A stretch of 64,000 nt of DNA from DASSNU01 sp035701265 (GTDB lineage Bacteria > Gemmatimonadota > Gemmatimonadetes > Gemmatimonadales > Gemmatimonadaceae): contig DASSNU010000016.1 in the NCBI GenBank assembly GCA_035701265.1, positions 1-64,000 on the forward strand. The letters run 5' to 3'. A program made the translations under genes and the position numbers. The notes beneath the pieces are model-generated. The model was not told the DNA's origin. It did no database searches and saw only the letters and a program-made list of their open reading frames with translations. Shown piece after piece: positions 17,244 through 26,204 of the stretch (positions are counted from its first letter, which is position 1; the number at the start of each line of letters is the position of its first letter).

Positions 17244-18311
17244 ATGCGCTACCGCACTTTCCCCGGAACCGACCTCGCGGTGAGCGAGGTGGGGTTCGGG
17301 TGCTGGACGATCTCCACCGGCTGGTGGGGGGACAAGACGGATGACGAAGCGATCGCCATGCTGCGTGCCGCACACGACGAGCACGGCGTGACGTTCTTCG
17401 ATGCTGCCGACACGTACGGAAACGGACGGAGCGAGCGGCAGCTTGCCACCGCCTTCCGCGGCCGGCGGCACGAAGTGGTGTACGGCACCAAGGTGGGCTA
17501 CGACATCTACGATCCCGCCGCGCGCGAGGCGCGGCGCGGACAGCAGGAGCTGCCGCAGCGGTTCGACGAATCGTACCTGCGCTACGCCGTCGAGCAGTCG
17601 CTGCAGCGCTTCCAGACCGACTACATCGACGTGCTCCAGCTCCACAACGTGAAGATGGAGCACGTGCGCGAGCCCGCCATCTGGGAGACGCTGCGCGCGC
17701 TGCGCGCCGAAGGGAAGATCCGCGTGTGGGGCGCGGCGTTCGGACCGGCCATTGGGTGGCTGTACGAGGCGGTGGAGCTGATGGAGCGCGAGCCGGACAT
17801 CCAGACCATCCAGATGATCTGGAACATCCTCGAACAGCACCCGGGCACGCCCATGCTCGAGGCCGCGCGCGCACACGCGGAGCACTGCTGCTTCAACATC
17901 CGCGTCACCCACGCCTCCGGCATGCTCGAGGGAAAGTACACCGAGGACACGGTCTTTCCGGAGAACGACCATCGCCGGCACCGCCCGCGCTCCTGGCTCA
18001 CCAACGGCGTGAAGAAGGTGCGCACGCTCGGCTTCCTCACCGAGCGTATGACGCTCGGGCAGGCCGCGCTCAAGTGGCTGCTCGCCGAGCCGCGCGTGGT
18101 GACCACGCTCCCCAACATCTACGACGACGCCCAACTGGCCGAGTTCGCCGCGGCGAGCGACCTCGCCCCGCTGGATGAGGAGAGCATGCGGCGCGTCGCG
18201 CAGCTCTCCGCGCTCAACTTCGGCGTGGACGAGGAGCCGATGGTGTACAAGGGGACGATGACGCGCGACGAGGCGGCGGGCGCGGTGGGGAGCGCGCCCG
18301 GCCCGGCGTGA
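17244..18311 (+). CDS. Aldo/keto reductase
   Basis: 355-residue TIM-barrel NADPH oxidoreductase. The catalytic tetrad can be read as Asp and Tyr in FFDAADTYGNG, Lys in VVYGTKVG and His in VLQLHNV. ATG 17244 is chosen over an open upstream extension because AGGAGA sits six bases before it. It follows hemB by 10 bases and its stop overlaps the pyrophosphatase GTG, so it probably rides on the tetrapyrrole operon transcript. Substrate unknown; a C-terminal extension past the barrel ends in Gly/Ala/Pro. Confidence 0.85.
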   Translation: MRYRTFPGTDLAVSEVGFGCWTISTGWWGDKTDDEAIAMLRAAHDEHGVTFFDAADTYGNGRSERQLATAFRGRRHEVVYGTKVGYDIYDPAAREARRGQQELPQRFDESYLRYAVEQSLQRFQTDYIDVLQLHNVKMEHVREPAIWETLRALRAEGKIRVWGAAFGPAIGWLYEAVELMEREPDIQTIQMIWNILEQHPGTPMLEAARAHAEHCCFNIRVTHASGMLEGKYTEDTVFPENDHRRHRPRSWLTNGVKKVRTLGFLTERMTLGQAALKWLLAEPRVVTTLPNIYDDAQLAEFAAASDLAPLDEESMRRVAQLSALNFGVDEEPMVYKGTMTRDEAAGAVGSAPGPA

Positions 18312-18850
18312 TCCATCCCTGGCGCGACGTCCCGCCAGGGCGCAACCCCCCGGAGGTGATCACGGCGGTCGTCGAGATCCCCCGGGGGAGCCGCAACAAG
18401 TACGAGCTGGACAAGGAATCCGGGCAGATGCGCCTGGACCGCGTGCTCGCCTCCGCGGTGCACTATCCGGGCGACTACGGATTCGTTCCGCGCACGCTCG
18501 CCGAGGACAACGATCCCATCGATGTGCTCGTGCTCATCAACGAGCCCACCTTCCCCCTCTGCCACATCGACGTCCGCCCGATCGGCGCGCTCCGCATGCG
18601 CGACCGCGGGGAGAACGACGAGAAGATCCTCGCCGTGCCGACCAACGACCCGTACTGGGCGGAATACTTCGACATCGCCGACATCGCCCAGCACGTGCTG
18701 AAGGAGGTCGAGCACTTCTTCGCGGTCTACAAGGACCTCGAGGGGAAGCGCGTGGAGATTCTCGGCTGGGAGAAGAGCGAGCGCGCGATGGCGCTCGTCT
18801 CCGCCGCCATCAAGCGCTACGAGGCCACCTACCTGGCGGTCGGTCCGTAG
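18308..18850 (+). CDS. ppa: Soluble inorganic pyrophosphatase (family I)
   Basis: 180 residues. Hydrolyses pyrophosphate released by biosynthetic reactions, pulling them forward. The family I signature is EDNDPIDVLVL, preceded by EIPRGSRNKYELDKESG and HYPGDYGFVP. Metal-binding Asp residues of the signature are intact. GTG 18308 overlaps the aldo/keto reductase stop (GTGA). The length matches bacterial family I enzymes. Confidence 0.93.
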   Translation: MIHPWRDVPPGRNPPEVITAVVEIPRGSRNKYELDKESGQMRLDRVLASAVHYPGDYGFVPRTLAEDNDPIDVLVLINEPTFPLCHIDVRPIGALRMRDRGENDEKILAVPTNDPYWAEYFDIADIAQHVLKEVEHFFAVYKDLEGKRVEILGWEKSERAMALVSAAIKRYEATYLAVGP

Positions 18851-18885
18851 CGCGCCGCGCGCGGAGTTCGGCGCGCCGCGCGCGG
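18851..18885. terminator. GC-rich repeat between convergent genes, possible terminator
   Basis: A 14-bp direct repeat (18851-18864 and 18872-18885) fills the gap between the pyrophosphatase and aquaporin stops. Each copy contains the 10-bp palindrome CCGCGCGCGG, so the copies can also pair with each other. There is no T-run. A role in ending transcription from both sides is inferred from position. Confidence 0.35.
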
Positions 18886-19593
18886 CTAGACGGGCTCCAG
18901 CGGTCCGTGGTCCACCGGCTCGATGCCGCGTCGCAGGAAGAGCCAGTCGTAGAGCAGCCCGGCTACGCCGCCCCCCAGCAGCGGGCCCACCCAATAAATC
19001 AGGTTGCCGGTAAAGATCCCTGAGGCGATGGCGGGGCCGAACGATCGCGCGGGGTTGAGCGACGCGCCGGTGAGCGGGCCGATGGCGAGGATCGCTGCGG
19101 TGAGCGTGAGCCCGATCGCCATCCCCCCCACGCGCGGCGCGTGCTCGTCCACCGCGGTGCCGAACACCACGAACACGAGAAAGAACGTGGCGACCGCCTC
19201 GAGCAGGTACGCCTGCGTGGAGGTGACGTTGCTGGCGACCAGCTGCACGCCCCCCATGGCCGCCCCGTACAGAGCAGCGGGGAAGAGCAGCTTGTGCAGG
19301 TACGCGGCGGCGATCGCGCCCAGAAGTTGCGCAGCAAGGTAGACGCCGGCCATCATCGGCGCGATCCGGCGCGTGAGCAGGAATCCGAACGTCACCGCCG
19401 GATTGAGATGGCCCGAGACGCGCATCGTCGCCGTCACCATCACGGCCAGGATGAGGCCGTGCGCGAGTGCGACGTCCACGAGTCCCACGTTCGAGCCGGG
19501 AATGGTGGACAGGAAGATGGCGCCGCCGCCCACGAACACCAGGGCGAAGGTTCCCACGAACTCGGCGGCGAAGTGCCGGATCGGATCTCGCAT
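18886..19593 (-). CDS. MIP-family aquaporin
   Basis: 235-residue inner-membrane channel with six hydrophobic helices and both half-helix NPA motifs, in SGHLNPAVT and GASLNPARS. The Arg after the second NPA and the short loops favour a water channel (AqpZ-like) over the longer glycerol facilitators. ATG 19593 is the first plausible start, the frame upstream being basic and Pro-rich. It diverges from the DHH phosphoesterase gene, leaving only 23 bases between starts. Confidence 0.9.
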   Translation of the reverse strand: MRDPIRHFAAEFVGTFALVFVGGGAIFLSTIPGSNVGLVDVALAHGLILAVMVTATMRVSGHLNPAVTFGFLLTRRIAPMMAGVYLAAQLLGAIAAAYLHKLLFPAALYGAAMGGVQLVASNVTSTQAYLLEAVATFFLVFVVFGTAVDEHAPRVGGMAIGLTLTAAILAIGPLTGASLNPARSFGPAIASGIFTGNLIYWVGPLLGGGVAGLLYDWLFLRRGIEPVDHGPLEPV

Positions 19594-19616
19594 TGGTCTC
19601 GTTGATCGAGGTGTGA

Positions 19617-21218
19617 GTGGTGAAGCGGACGGTCGCGGCCAAGCTACGACGGACGGAGGGGCGGGGGAAGAGACGCGCGGCGGTGCGTGACGCACGGACC
19701 GGCCTCTCCCCGGCAGGAGGGCGCGCGCAGCAGCGTGCGGCGCGCGCCGCGGAGCGCGCGCAGGCGGGCGCCCCGCACGAGGGGAACGGCGCGGGCACGC
19801 TGCGCGCCGCCGATCCCACCCTCGCGCCGTCTCCCGTGCTCCTCATCACCGACAACCCCGAGCGCTACCGCGTGCTGGCGCGCACGACGCTCCGCGGGCG
19901 CCCGCTCTACCTGTGGGTGGAAGACGGCGCCCCGCAGCCGCCCTGGTCCGACGCGCTGCGCGGCGACCCGGAGGCGCCAGCCACGTATCAGCCCCTGCGC
20001 GGACGCGGCGCGATCGCCGTGGTGGACCTCGCCAGCGACGCGCGCGCCGCCGCGCTGTCGCGCGTGGTCTGCCGCGCGCTCCCGCAGTCGGCGGTGGTGG
20101 TGATCGACCGTGGCCACGGCGAGCGGCGCGTGCGCACGCACGGCGCGATCATGCGCATCGACGAGGCGGTGCTCCTCGGCGAGGCCATCGGCCACGTGCT
20201 CAAGCGCGCTGCCGCGCGGCGCCGCGTGCGCCAGCTCCGGCGCGCGCTGCACGGTGCGGGACGGTGCACCTTCCTGGTGCAGCACGATCCCGATCCCGAC
20301 GCCCTGGCGTCCGCCGTCGCGTTGCGGCAGGCGCTCGGCTTCACGCCGCAGCGCGCGCCGATCGCGAGCTGCGGGTACGTCACGCGCCCGGAGAACCGCC
20401 GCCTGATTACCGAGCTGGGGATCCAGGTGCGACACGTGCGCACCGGTGACCTCGTGCATCTCGCGCCGCTCGTGCTGGTGGATGTGCAGCCTCCCTACTT
20501 TGGCGACGCGCTCCCCGATGTGGCGGCGGTGATCGATCATCACCCCAGCACGGCGCCCTACCGTGCCGGCTACCGCGATGTCCGCACGAGCTACGGCGCG
20601 AGCGCCACGATCGCCGCCGAGTATCTGCTCTCCGCGGGCGACGAGGCGCTCACCCGCCCGGTGGCCACCGCGCTGCTCTACGGCATCATCACCGACACCA
20701 AGTCGCTCTCCCGCCCCACGAGCGACGCGGACCTGCAGATGTTCGCGCTCCTCTTCACGCGCGCGGACCACGCCGCGCTCCGCCGCATCCAGCATCCGTC
20801 GTACTCCTACCGCTCGCTCGCGCGATTCGGGCGCGCGCTGGAGCGCGTGCGCGTTCGCGAGGGGCTGGCCTACGTACATCTGGGGCGGCTGCCCGAGTCG
20901 GAGGAGCACATCGTGGCGCAGCTCGCCGAGTTCTGCCTGGGGATCGACGACGCGGAGATCTCGGCGGTGTCCGGCGTGTTCGGCCGGTCGGTGGTGATGA
21001 GCACGCGCGCGTTGCGACCGGAGGCGGCGCTGGGAGATCGGCTGCTCCGCGCGTTCGGCCGCTACGGGAGCGCGGGCGGGCACGCGGTGATGGCCAAGGC
21101 GGTGATCCGGCTCGCCGCCTGGCGGCGCGATCATCGGCTGACGAGCGACGACGGCCTTGCGCGCTCCATCCACCGCGCGCTCGCCGCCGCACTGGATGCC
21201 GATGGCGAGCGGCGCTAG
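19617..21218 (+). CDS. DHH/DHHA1 phosphoesterase with an N-terminal nucleotide-binding-like domain
   Basis: About 533 residues. After a basic leader (1-70), residues about 72-190 look like a Rossmann/TrkA-N-like domain (VLLITDNPERYRVL, AIAVVDLASD, VVVIDRG). The catalytic DHH domain follows: VQHDPDPDALASA, VLVDVQPPYF, VIDHHPS and TDTKSLSRPTSDADL. The DHHA1 part has GSAGGHAVMAKAV. DHH proteins of this kind act on nanoRNA, pAp or cyclic dinucleotides, and which substrate applies here is unknown. GAGG at 19608-19611 supports GTG 19617 or, better spaced, GTG 19620. The stop shares the sequence CTAG with the stop of the convergent ketosynthase gene. Confidence 0.82.
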   Translation: MVKRTVAAKLRRTEGRGKRRAAVRDARTGLSPAGGRAQQRAARAAERAQAGAPHEGNGAGTLRAADPTLAPSPVLLITDNPERYRVLARTTLRGRPLYLWVEDGAPQPPWSDALRGDPEAPATYQPLRGRGAIAVVDLASDARAAALSRVVCRALPQSAVVVIDRGHGERRVRTHGAIMRIDEAVLLGEAIGHVLKRAAARRRVRQLRRALHGAGRCTFLVQHDPDPDALASAVALRQALGFTPQRAPIASCGYVTRPENRRLITELGIQVRHVRTGDLVHLAPLVLVDVQPPYFGDALPDVAAVIDHHPSTAPYRAGYRDVRTSYGASATIAAEYLLSAGDEALTRPVATALLYGIITDTKSLSRPTSDADLQMFALLFTRADHAALRRIQHPSYSYRSLARFGRALERVRVREGLAYVHLGRLPESEEHIVAQLAEFCLGIDDAEISAVSGVFGRSVVMSTRALRPEAALGDRLLRAFGRYGSAGGHAVMAKAVIRLAAWRRDHRLTSDDGLARSIHRALAAALDADGERR

Positions 21219-22459
21219 TCGCCGCGCCCCATCACCAGCGCCGCGTTGATTCCGCCGAAGCCGAACGAATTGGAGATCAGCACGTCGATCCGCGCATCGC
21301 GGCCGGTGTCGCGCACGAAATCCAGATCGCAGGCGTCGTCGGGCGTGTGCAGGTTCACGGTCGGCGGAATCCACCCGCGCTCCAGGGCGAGCGCGCAGAT
21401 GGCGCTCTCGATGGCCCCGGAGGCGCCGAGCGCGTGGCCGTAGTATGCCTTGGTCCCGCTCACCGGAATGCGGTACGCGTGCTCGCCGAAGAGCGACTTG
21501 ATGGCCACCGTTTCCGTGCGGTCGTTGAGCGGCGTGGAGCTGCCGTGCGCGTTCACGTACTGCACTTCGTGCGCGCTCAGGTGCGCGTCCTCCAGCGCGT
21601 GGCGCATGGAGCGCGCGGCCTGCGCGCCGTCCGGGCGCGGCGCGGTCATGTGATACGCGTCGTTCGACGTGCCGTACCCCAGGATCTCCGCGGAGATGCG
21701 CGCGCCGCGCGCGAGCGCCCGCTCCCGCTCCTCGAGAATGAGGACGGCGGCGCCCTCGCCCATCACGAAGCCGTCGCGCGCGGCGTCGAAGGGGCGGCAC
21801 GCACCGGACGGATCGTCGTTGCGCGTGGACATGGCGCGGATGAGCGCGAACGCGCCATAGCAGAGCGGCCAGAGGGGCGCTTCCGCGCCGCCGCAGATCA
21901 TCACGTCGGCGTAGCCATCGCGAATCTGCCGGAACCCCTCGCCGATCGCGATCGTCCCTGAGGCGCAGCTCATTGCGTTCGTGCTGTTGGGGCCGTGCAC
22001 GCCGAACTCGATGGCGATGTTGCAGCTCGCCGCGCCGGCAAACACCATGAGCGCGATGGCGGGATCGACGTCGGCCAGGTGCCCCGTGTAGAAACGGCTG
22101 CACTGCTCCTCGGCGTACCCCACGCCGCCCAGCGCGCTGCCCATCATCGAGCCCACGCGCTCGCGGTCCTCGCGCGCGAGATCCAGCTCGGCGTCGGCGA
22201 GCGCGAGCCGCGCCGCCGACACGGCGAACTGTCCGAACCGATCGAGACGTTTGGCGCGCTTGCGCTCGAGATAGTCGAGCGGATCGAAGTCGGGCACCTC
22301 CGCCGCCACGTGGCTGCGGAAGGGAGACGGATCGAATCGCGTCACCGTGCGCACGGCCGATCGCTCCGCGCGCAACCCGGCCCAGAAGCGCTCCCGCGAG
22401 GTGCCGATCGGTGTGATGACACCGACGCCCGTCACTACCACCCGTCTCCTGTCGTGCAC
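21215..22459 (-). CDS. Beta-ketoacyl-ACP synthase, KAS II (FabF) type
   Basis: 414-residue thiolase-fold condensing enzyme. The catalytic triad is complete: Cys in NAMSCASGTIAI, His in VNAHGSSTPLND and His in KAYYGHALGASGA. The N-terminus VVVTGVGVITPIG and C-terminal NSFGFGGINAAL are typical. It extends acyl-ACP chains; whether for primary fatty acids or a special product cannot be told. GTG 22459 has GAGGAGGG in front. It is the last gene of a minus-strand run with a methyltransferase-SRPBCC fusion and two flavoenzymes, and no acyl carrier protein gene lies beside it. Confidence 0.9.
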   Translation of the reverse strand: MHDRRRVVVTGVGVITPIGTSRERFWAGLRAERSAVRTVTRFDPSPFRSHVAAEVPDFDPLDYLERKRAKRLDRFGQFAVSAARLALADAELDLAREDRERVGSMMGSALGGVGYAEEQCSRFYTGHLADVDPAIALMVFAGAASCNIAIEFGVHGPNSTNAMSCASGTIAIGEGFRQIRDGYADVMICGGAEAPLWPLCYGAFALIRAMSTRNDDPSGACRPFDAARDGFVMGEGAAVLILEERERALARGARISAEILGYGTSNDAYHMTAPRPDGAQAARSMRHALEDAHLSAHEVQYVNAHGSSTPLNDRTETVAIKSLFGEHAYRIPVSGTKAYYGHALGASGAIESAICALALERGWIPPTVNLHTPDDACDLDFVRDTGRDARIDVLISNSFGFGGINAALVMGRGD

Positions 22460-22547
22460 AATCCCTCCTCACCCAGTCGTGAGCGGTCGCAGCCGTGTGC
22501 CGGCGACCGCCGGTGCGCTCCCAATCATCGTTTCCCGCATCGCGCGG

Positions 22548-23837
22548 TCATGCGTGCGCGCCCTCAGCGGCCGCGGCCAGCGCGGCCAGCGTACGCGACG
22601 CGATCGCGTGGATGAACACCGGTCCGATGATCGCGCGCGCGGCCACGCCGCCCACGAGCGGCCACGCCGGACCGTCCCACACATGCACGATGCGTACACG
22701 CGTCCCGCCGCCGCCTGGCAGCGGCTCGAAGCTCCATTCCACGTCCATGCCGCGCGTGATGCCGCGCACGTGGCGAAAGCGGATGGCCCGGCGCGATGCG
22801 TCCACCGTCATCTCCGACACCCACCACGTGGGCCACCGCGCGCGTCCGAAGTCGCGCCACGCGGCCATCTCCACCGTCCCGCCGCCATCGGATGCACGGT
22901 CGAGCATCCGTACCCACCGGTAGTGTGCGAGACGCTCGGGCCACCGCTCCACCGCGCGCGCGAGCTCGAAGATGTGCCCCGGCGCGACGCGCACCAGCCG
23001 CTCGTCCACCGTCTCCATGCGCTTTCCGGTTGGAAGCGGGCCCAGCGCGCGCGTGCCGTGTGCACTACGTGGGGACGACGTCGCCGTCACGCGAAAGCCG
23101 AGTCGGCGGTGCGCCTCGATCGCGCTCCCGCCCGCGTGGCGCACCAGTTCGGCCAGCTCGCGGCGCGTGAAGCCGCGGCGCACCGATGTCACCGCGTCGT
23201 GCCGCGTGAAGCGGTGGAAGCGAAGCGGGAACGCCACCAGCCAGATCAGCGCGGCGGCCACGCGACTGCGCCGGAGATCGCACACCACCACGCGATGGCG
23301 CGCCACGCGGTGCATCTCGCGGAGCGCGGCCACGGCGGTGGCGCCGTCGAAGTGGTGGAGCAACTGCGAGCAGAAGACGATGTCCACGCTGCGGTCGCGC
23401 ATCGGGATCGCGAGCGCGGAGGCGCACGCGGTGGGGAAATCGGCGGCGCTCGCGCGCGCGGCGAGCACATCGCTCCACTCGAGCCCCACCGTGCGCAGCG
23501 TCACGCCGCGCCGCGCCGCGCGCCGGCGCAGCGCGCGCGGGATGTCTCCCGCGCCGGTGCCCACATCGAGCAGCGTGACCTCGCGCGCGCCGACGACGTC
23601 GAGCACGCGATCCATCTCGACCACGGCCGCGCGCGTGCCGCCGAAGAGGGTGTTGGCACGCACGATCTCGCCCACCGAGCGCAGGCGGATGGCGGGGGGC
23701 AGATCGGGATCGTCCAGGTGCTCCCACCCTTCGCGCCGCGGCGGCGCCCACCGGTGTGCGCGTTCCCCCCACGCTGCCGGCGCGGGCGTCGCGCCGGCGC
23801 GCGCGGAGGACGCGGTCTCACCGTTCGAGCTGCGCAT
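22548..23837 (-). CDS. SAM-dependent methyltransferase fused to an SRPBCC (polyketide cyclase-like) domain
   Basis: 429 residues in one frame. Residues about 60-245 are a class I methyltransferase with motif I LLDVGTGAGDIP, then VDIVFCSQLLHHF and VCDLRRS. Residues about 275-425 resemble the SRPBCC/START helix-grip fold (VRVAPGHIFELARAVERWPE, then VEWSFEPLPGGGGTRV), a fold used by aromatase/cyclases and lipid-binding proteins. ATG 23837 has GGGGAGG upstream and overlaps the flavin reductase gene by 20 bases. The combination suggests O- or C-methylation of a hydrophobic product held in the second domain; this is inference. Confidence 0.78.
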   Translation of the reverse strand: MRSSNGETASSARAGATPAPAAWGERAHRWAPPRREGWEHLDDPDLPPAIRLRSVGEIVRANTLFGGTRAAVVEMDRVLDVVGAREVTLLDVGTGAGDIPRALRRRAARRGVTLRTVGLEWSDVLAARASAADFPTACASALAIPMRDRSVDIVFCSQLLHHFDGATAVAALREMHRVARHRVVVCDLRRSRVAAALIWLVAFPLRFHRFTRHDAVTSVRRGFTRRELAELVRHAGGSAIEAHRRLGFRVTATSSPRSAHGTRALGPLPTGKRMETVDERLVRVAPGHIFELARAVERWPERLAHYRWVRMLDRASDGGGTVEMAAWRDFGRARWPTWWVSEMTVDASRRAIRFRHVRGITRGMDVEWSFEPLPGGGGTRVRIVHVWDGPAWPLVGGVAARAIIGPVFIHAIASRTLAALAAAAEGAHA

Positions 23838-24303
23838 ATCCTCCCCGGTAGTAGAGTAACGGGCGCCCCTCGCCCGCGCGCGCAGCGGCCACACGTCCCA
23901 CGAAGATGGTGTGGTCGCCTCCGTCGTGGCGTGCTTCGAGCGTGCACTCCAGGTGCGCCAGCGCGTCGTCCAGGAGCGGTGCGCCGGTGAGCCCGCGCGT
24001 GAACCCCACTCCCTCGAAGCGGTCCGACTCGCGCTCGGAGAAGGCGCGCGACAGGTGCTCCTGCTCCGACGACAGGATGTTCACCGCAAAGGCGGACACC
24101 GCGTGCAGCACCGGGTGCATGGTCGCGTCGCGCTCCACGCAGATGAGCACGAGCGGCGGCTCGAGGCTGAGCGACGAGAAGGCGCTCACCGTCATCCCGT
24201 GGTCCACGCCGTCGCCATCGCGCGCGGTGACGATCGTCACGCCGGAGGCGAAGCGTCCGAGCACGCTGCGAAAGGTGGCGCTGTCGACGGCGTTCGATGT
24301 CAT
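23818..24303 (-). CDS. Flavin reductase-like FMN-binding protein
   Basis: 161 residues of the short-chain flavin reductase family (HpaC/ActVB type). The N-terminal segment FRSVLGRFASGVTIVTA, the TVSAFSSLSLEPPLVLICV flavin-binding stretch and the terminal YYRGGYAQL are all characteristic. Such proteins reduce free flavin with NAD(P)H for a partner monooxygenase. The start overlaps the stop of the geranylgeranyl-reductase-type flavoprotein by four bases (ATGA), so the two are coupled, and that flavoprotein is the obvious candidate partner. Confidence 0.86.
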   Translation of the reverse strand: MTSNAVDSATFRSVLGRFASGVTIVTARDGDGVDHGMTVSAFSSLSLEPPLVLICVERDATMHPVLHAVSAFAVNILSSEQEHLSRAFSERESDRFEGVGFTRGLTGAPLLDDALAHLECTLEARHDGGDHTIFVGRVAAARAGEGRPLLYYRGGYAQLER

Positions 24304-25628
24304 GGGCGGTGCGGGACCACGGATTCTCCCGGCGCGCTCGTGCCGGCGGCGCGCATGGGAGGCTCGTACCGCCGCGCGAGCGCGGGGATGAGCAGCGCGC
24401 CGAGGAAGGCCGGGTTCAACACCACGCGCGCGGGAACGAAGTCCCCGGCGACGCCCACGAACAGGTCGGCCATGGCATGGTATTGCTCGAGCGTGCGCGC
24501 CACGCGGTTCATGAGCAGCGGCCAGCCGACGGCCAGTCCCACCAGTCGCTCCACGCTCCACTTTCCTCCGAAAACGCGCCGCCGTTCCGCGTCGTACGCG
24601 CGGAGCGCCGCGTGCTCGCCGCGCGTGTCGCGTGCGCGCGCCATGGCGACGACGGCCTGGGCGAGCAGCTCTCCGCCGCGCAACGCGGTGTAGATCCCCT
24701 CGCCGGTGAACGGGTCGAAAAAATCGGCCGCATCGCCCACGAGCGCTACCCCGGGGGCCCATGCGCGCCGCGCTTGCGACGCGAACGGCCCGGTCGCCAG
24801 CACCGGAGAGACGCGCTCGGCGTGCGCGAAGCGCGGCGCCAATTGTGGGTGCGCGGAGAGCCACGCGCGCATGACGGCATCCAGTCCCCCCGCGCCCGCG
24901 GCGCGCGCGTGGCGCAGCCGGCGCGCCGGCACCACCACCGACACGTTGACCAGGTCGTCCGCACCGGACACGCGCGCGAGCCCCGCGTAGCCGTCGCGTT
25001 CCACGTGCATCTCCCCGTAGTCGCCCATCTCGCGCACGCCGCGAAAGTGCGCCACCATGGCCACGCGCCGCGGCCAGCGCCCTCTGCGCGCCAGCCTGGC
25101 GCGGCGCGCCACCACCGAGCGCAGGCCGTCGGCCCCCACCACGAGCCACGAGCGCTGCTCGCGCACGCTGCCGTCCGGCTCGCGCACGCGCACCCCGCAC
25201 ACGGCGCCGTGCGCATCGCGCAGGAGGTCGGTCACGTGCGTGCGCTCCCGCACCATCACGCCCGCGCGCCGCGCGCGCTCCACGAGAATGGCGTCGAGAA
25301 TGCGCCGCTGGAGCGCGAGTCCGCGCGCGCGGAAGGGATGAAACGACTCGGCGCAGCCGGCGAAGCTGCCTACGAGCGTCGCGCCGCGCGGCGCTCGCAC
25401 GGTCATCCCGGCCAGGTGCGCCGGGCTGGCGCTCTCCACGTCCTCCAGGACGCCAAGCGAGTGCAGCACGCGCGAGGCTTCCGGGCTCAGGTATTCGGCG
25501 CACGGCTTGTCGCGCGGGAACGCCGCGCGGTCGAGCATCGTGCTCGGGATCCCCTGCGCCGCGAGCGCGAGCGCGGTGGCGCACCCGCTCGGGCCGGCGC
25601 CCACGATCACCACCGATCGCTCCGTCAC
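24300..25628 (-). CDS. FAD-dependent oxidoreductase, geranylgeranyl reductase family
   Basis: 442 residues. The N-terminal FAD fold is VVIVGAGPSGCATALALAA, followed by CAEYLSPEA. The second FAD contact is VALVGDAADFFDPFTGEGIY, the hallmark of geranylgeranyl reductase-like and related aromatic-ring monooxygenase flavoproteins. I chose GTG 25628, five residues before the FAD fold; an upstream ATG at 25694 would overlap the neighbouring lipoprotein gene. Known members reduce prenyl double bonds or hydroxylate ring substrates. Here it lies between a flavin reductase and a DUF92 gene. Confidence 0.82.
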   Translation of the reverse strand: MTERSVVIVGAGPSGCATALALAAQGIPSTMLDRAAFPRDKPCAEYLSPEASRVLHSLGVLEDVESASPAHLAGMTVRAPRGATLVGSFAGCAESFHPFRARGLALQRRILDAILVERARRAGVMVRERTHVTDLLRDAHGAVCGVRVREPDGSVREQRSWLVVGADGLRSVVARRARLARRGRWPRRVAMVAHFRGVREMGDYGEMHVERDGYAGLARVSGADDLVNVSVVVPARRLRHARAAGAGGLDAVMRAWLSAHPQLAPRFAHAERVSPVLATGPFASQARRAWAPGVALVGDAADFFDPFTGEGIYTALRGGELLAQAVVAMARARDTRGEHAALRAYDAERRRVFGGKWSVERLVGLAVGWPLLMNRVARTLEQYHAMADLFVGVAGDFVPARVVLNPAFLGALLIPALARRYEPPMRAAGTSAPGESVVPHRP

Positions 25629-25665
25629 GATGGCGGAAGTGGTGCGGCGGCGCGGCGCTCCGCCG

Positions 25666-26121
25666 TCACGTGCGCTGGAAGGGGATCCCGCCAAGGGTGA
25701 GCACGCCGCCGACGATGCGGAAGTCGAAGCTCACCGAACCGAAATCTGGTGGGAAAAAGCTGATCGTGACCACCAACCCGTTCGTGCTCCATGACCCCGT
25801 GCTGGTGATCACGTCGCCCACGCCCGTCGTGAGATCGACCACGGTGATGGTCCGGACGGCGATCCCATCGGAGCGGAATTCCCAGACGGTCTGGGAAGAC
25901 TGGATGGAGTTCGGAGTGTTGAAGATCTCCGTGTGCCTCCAGCGCCCTACGAGCTCCGGGGCGAGGTTCGACGAGCCGCCCCCGCCTCCGCCCACGCTTC
26001 CCGGCGTCCCCGTCTGGATGCCGAGGATGGCGTCCCCGTCGCACGACGCGGCACCGGCAGCGATGGCGAGGAGAGCGAGTATGCGGAGCGCGGCACTCCG
26101 CGTGGAGGGGAGCAGACGCAT
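25666..26121 (-). CDS. Putative lipoprotein, lipocalin-like
   Basis: 151 residues. The signal ends in the lipobox AAGAASC (Cys27) and is followed by a Gly/Ser linker. The remainder has the pattern of a small beta-barrel: LVGRWRHTEIF, VWEFRSDGIAVRTI, STGSWSTNGLVVTISF. The 'LxGxW' opening is common in lipocalin-like domains. The start has GGGAG upstream. It is probably anchored in the outer membrane, and no ligand can be proposed. Confidence 0.72.
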   Translation of the reverse strand: MRLLPSTRSAALRILALLAIAAGAASCDGDAILGIQTGTPGSVGGGGGGSSNLAPELVGRWRHTEIFNTPNSIQSSQTVWEFRSDGIAVRTITVVDLTTGVGDVITSTGSWSTNGLVVTISFFPPDFGSVSFDFRIVGGVLTLGGIPFQRT

Positions 26122-26204
26122 GCGGCAACTCCCGAAGAGGGATGGAGAGTGAGACACCTGCTCCGGATGAAAGTTGCATGCCGGTACCGGAGGGAGCGAG
26201 GTGT

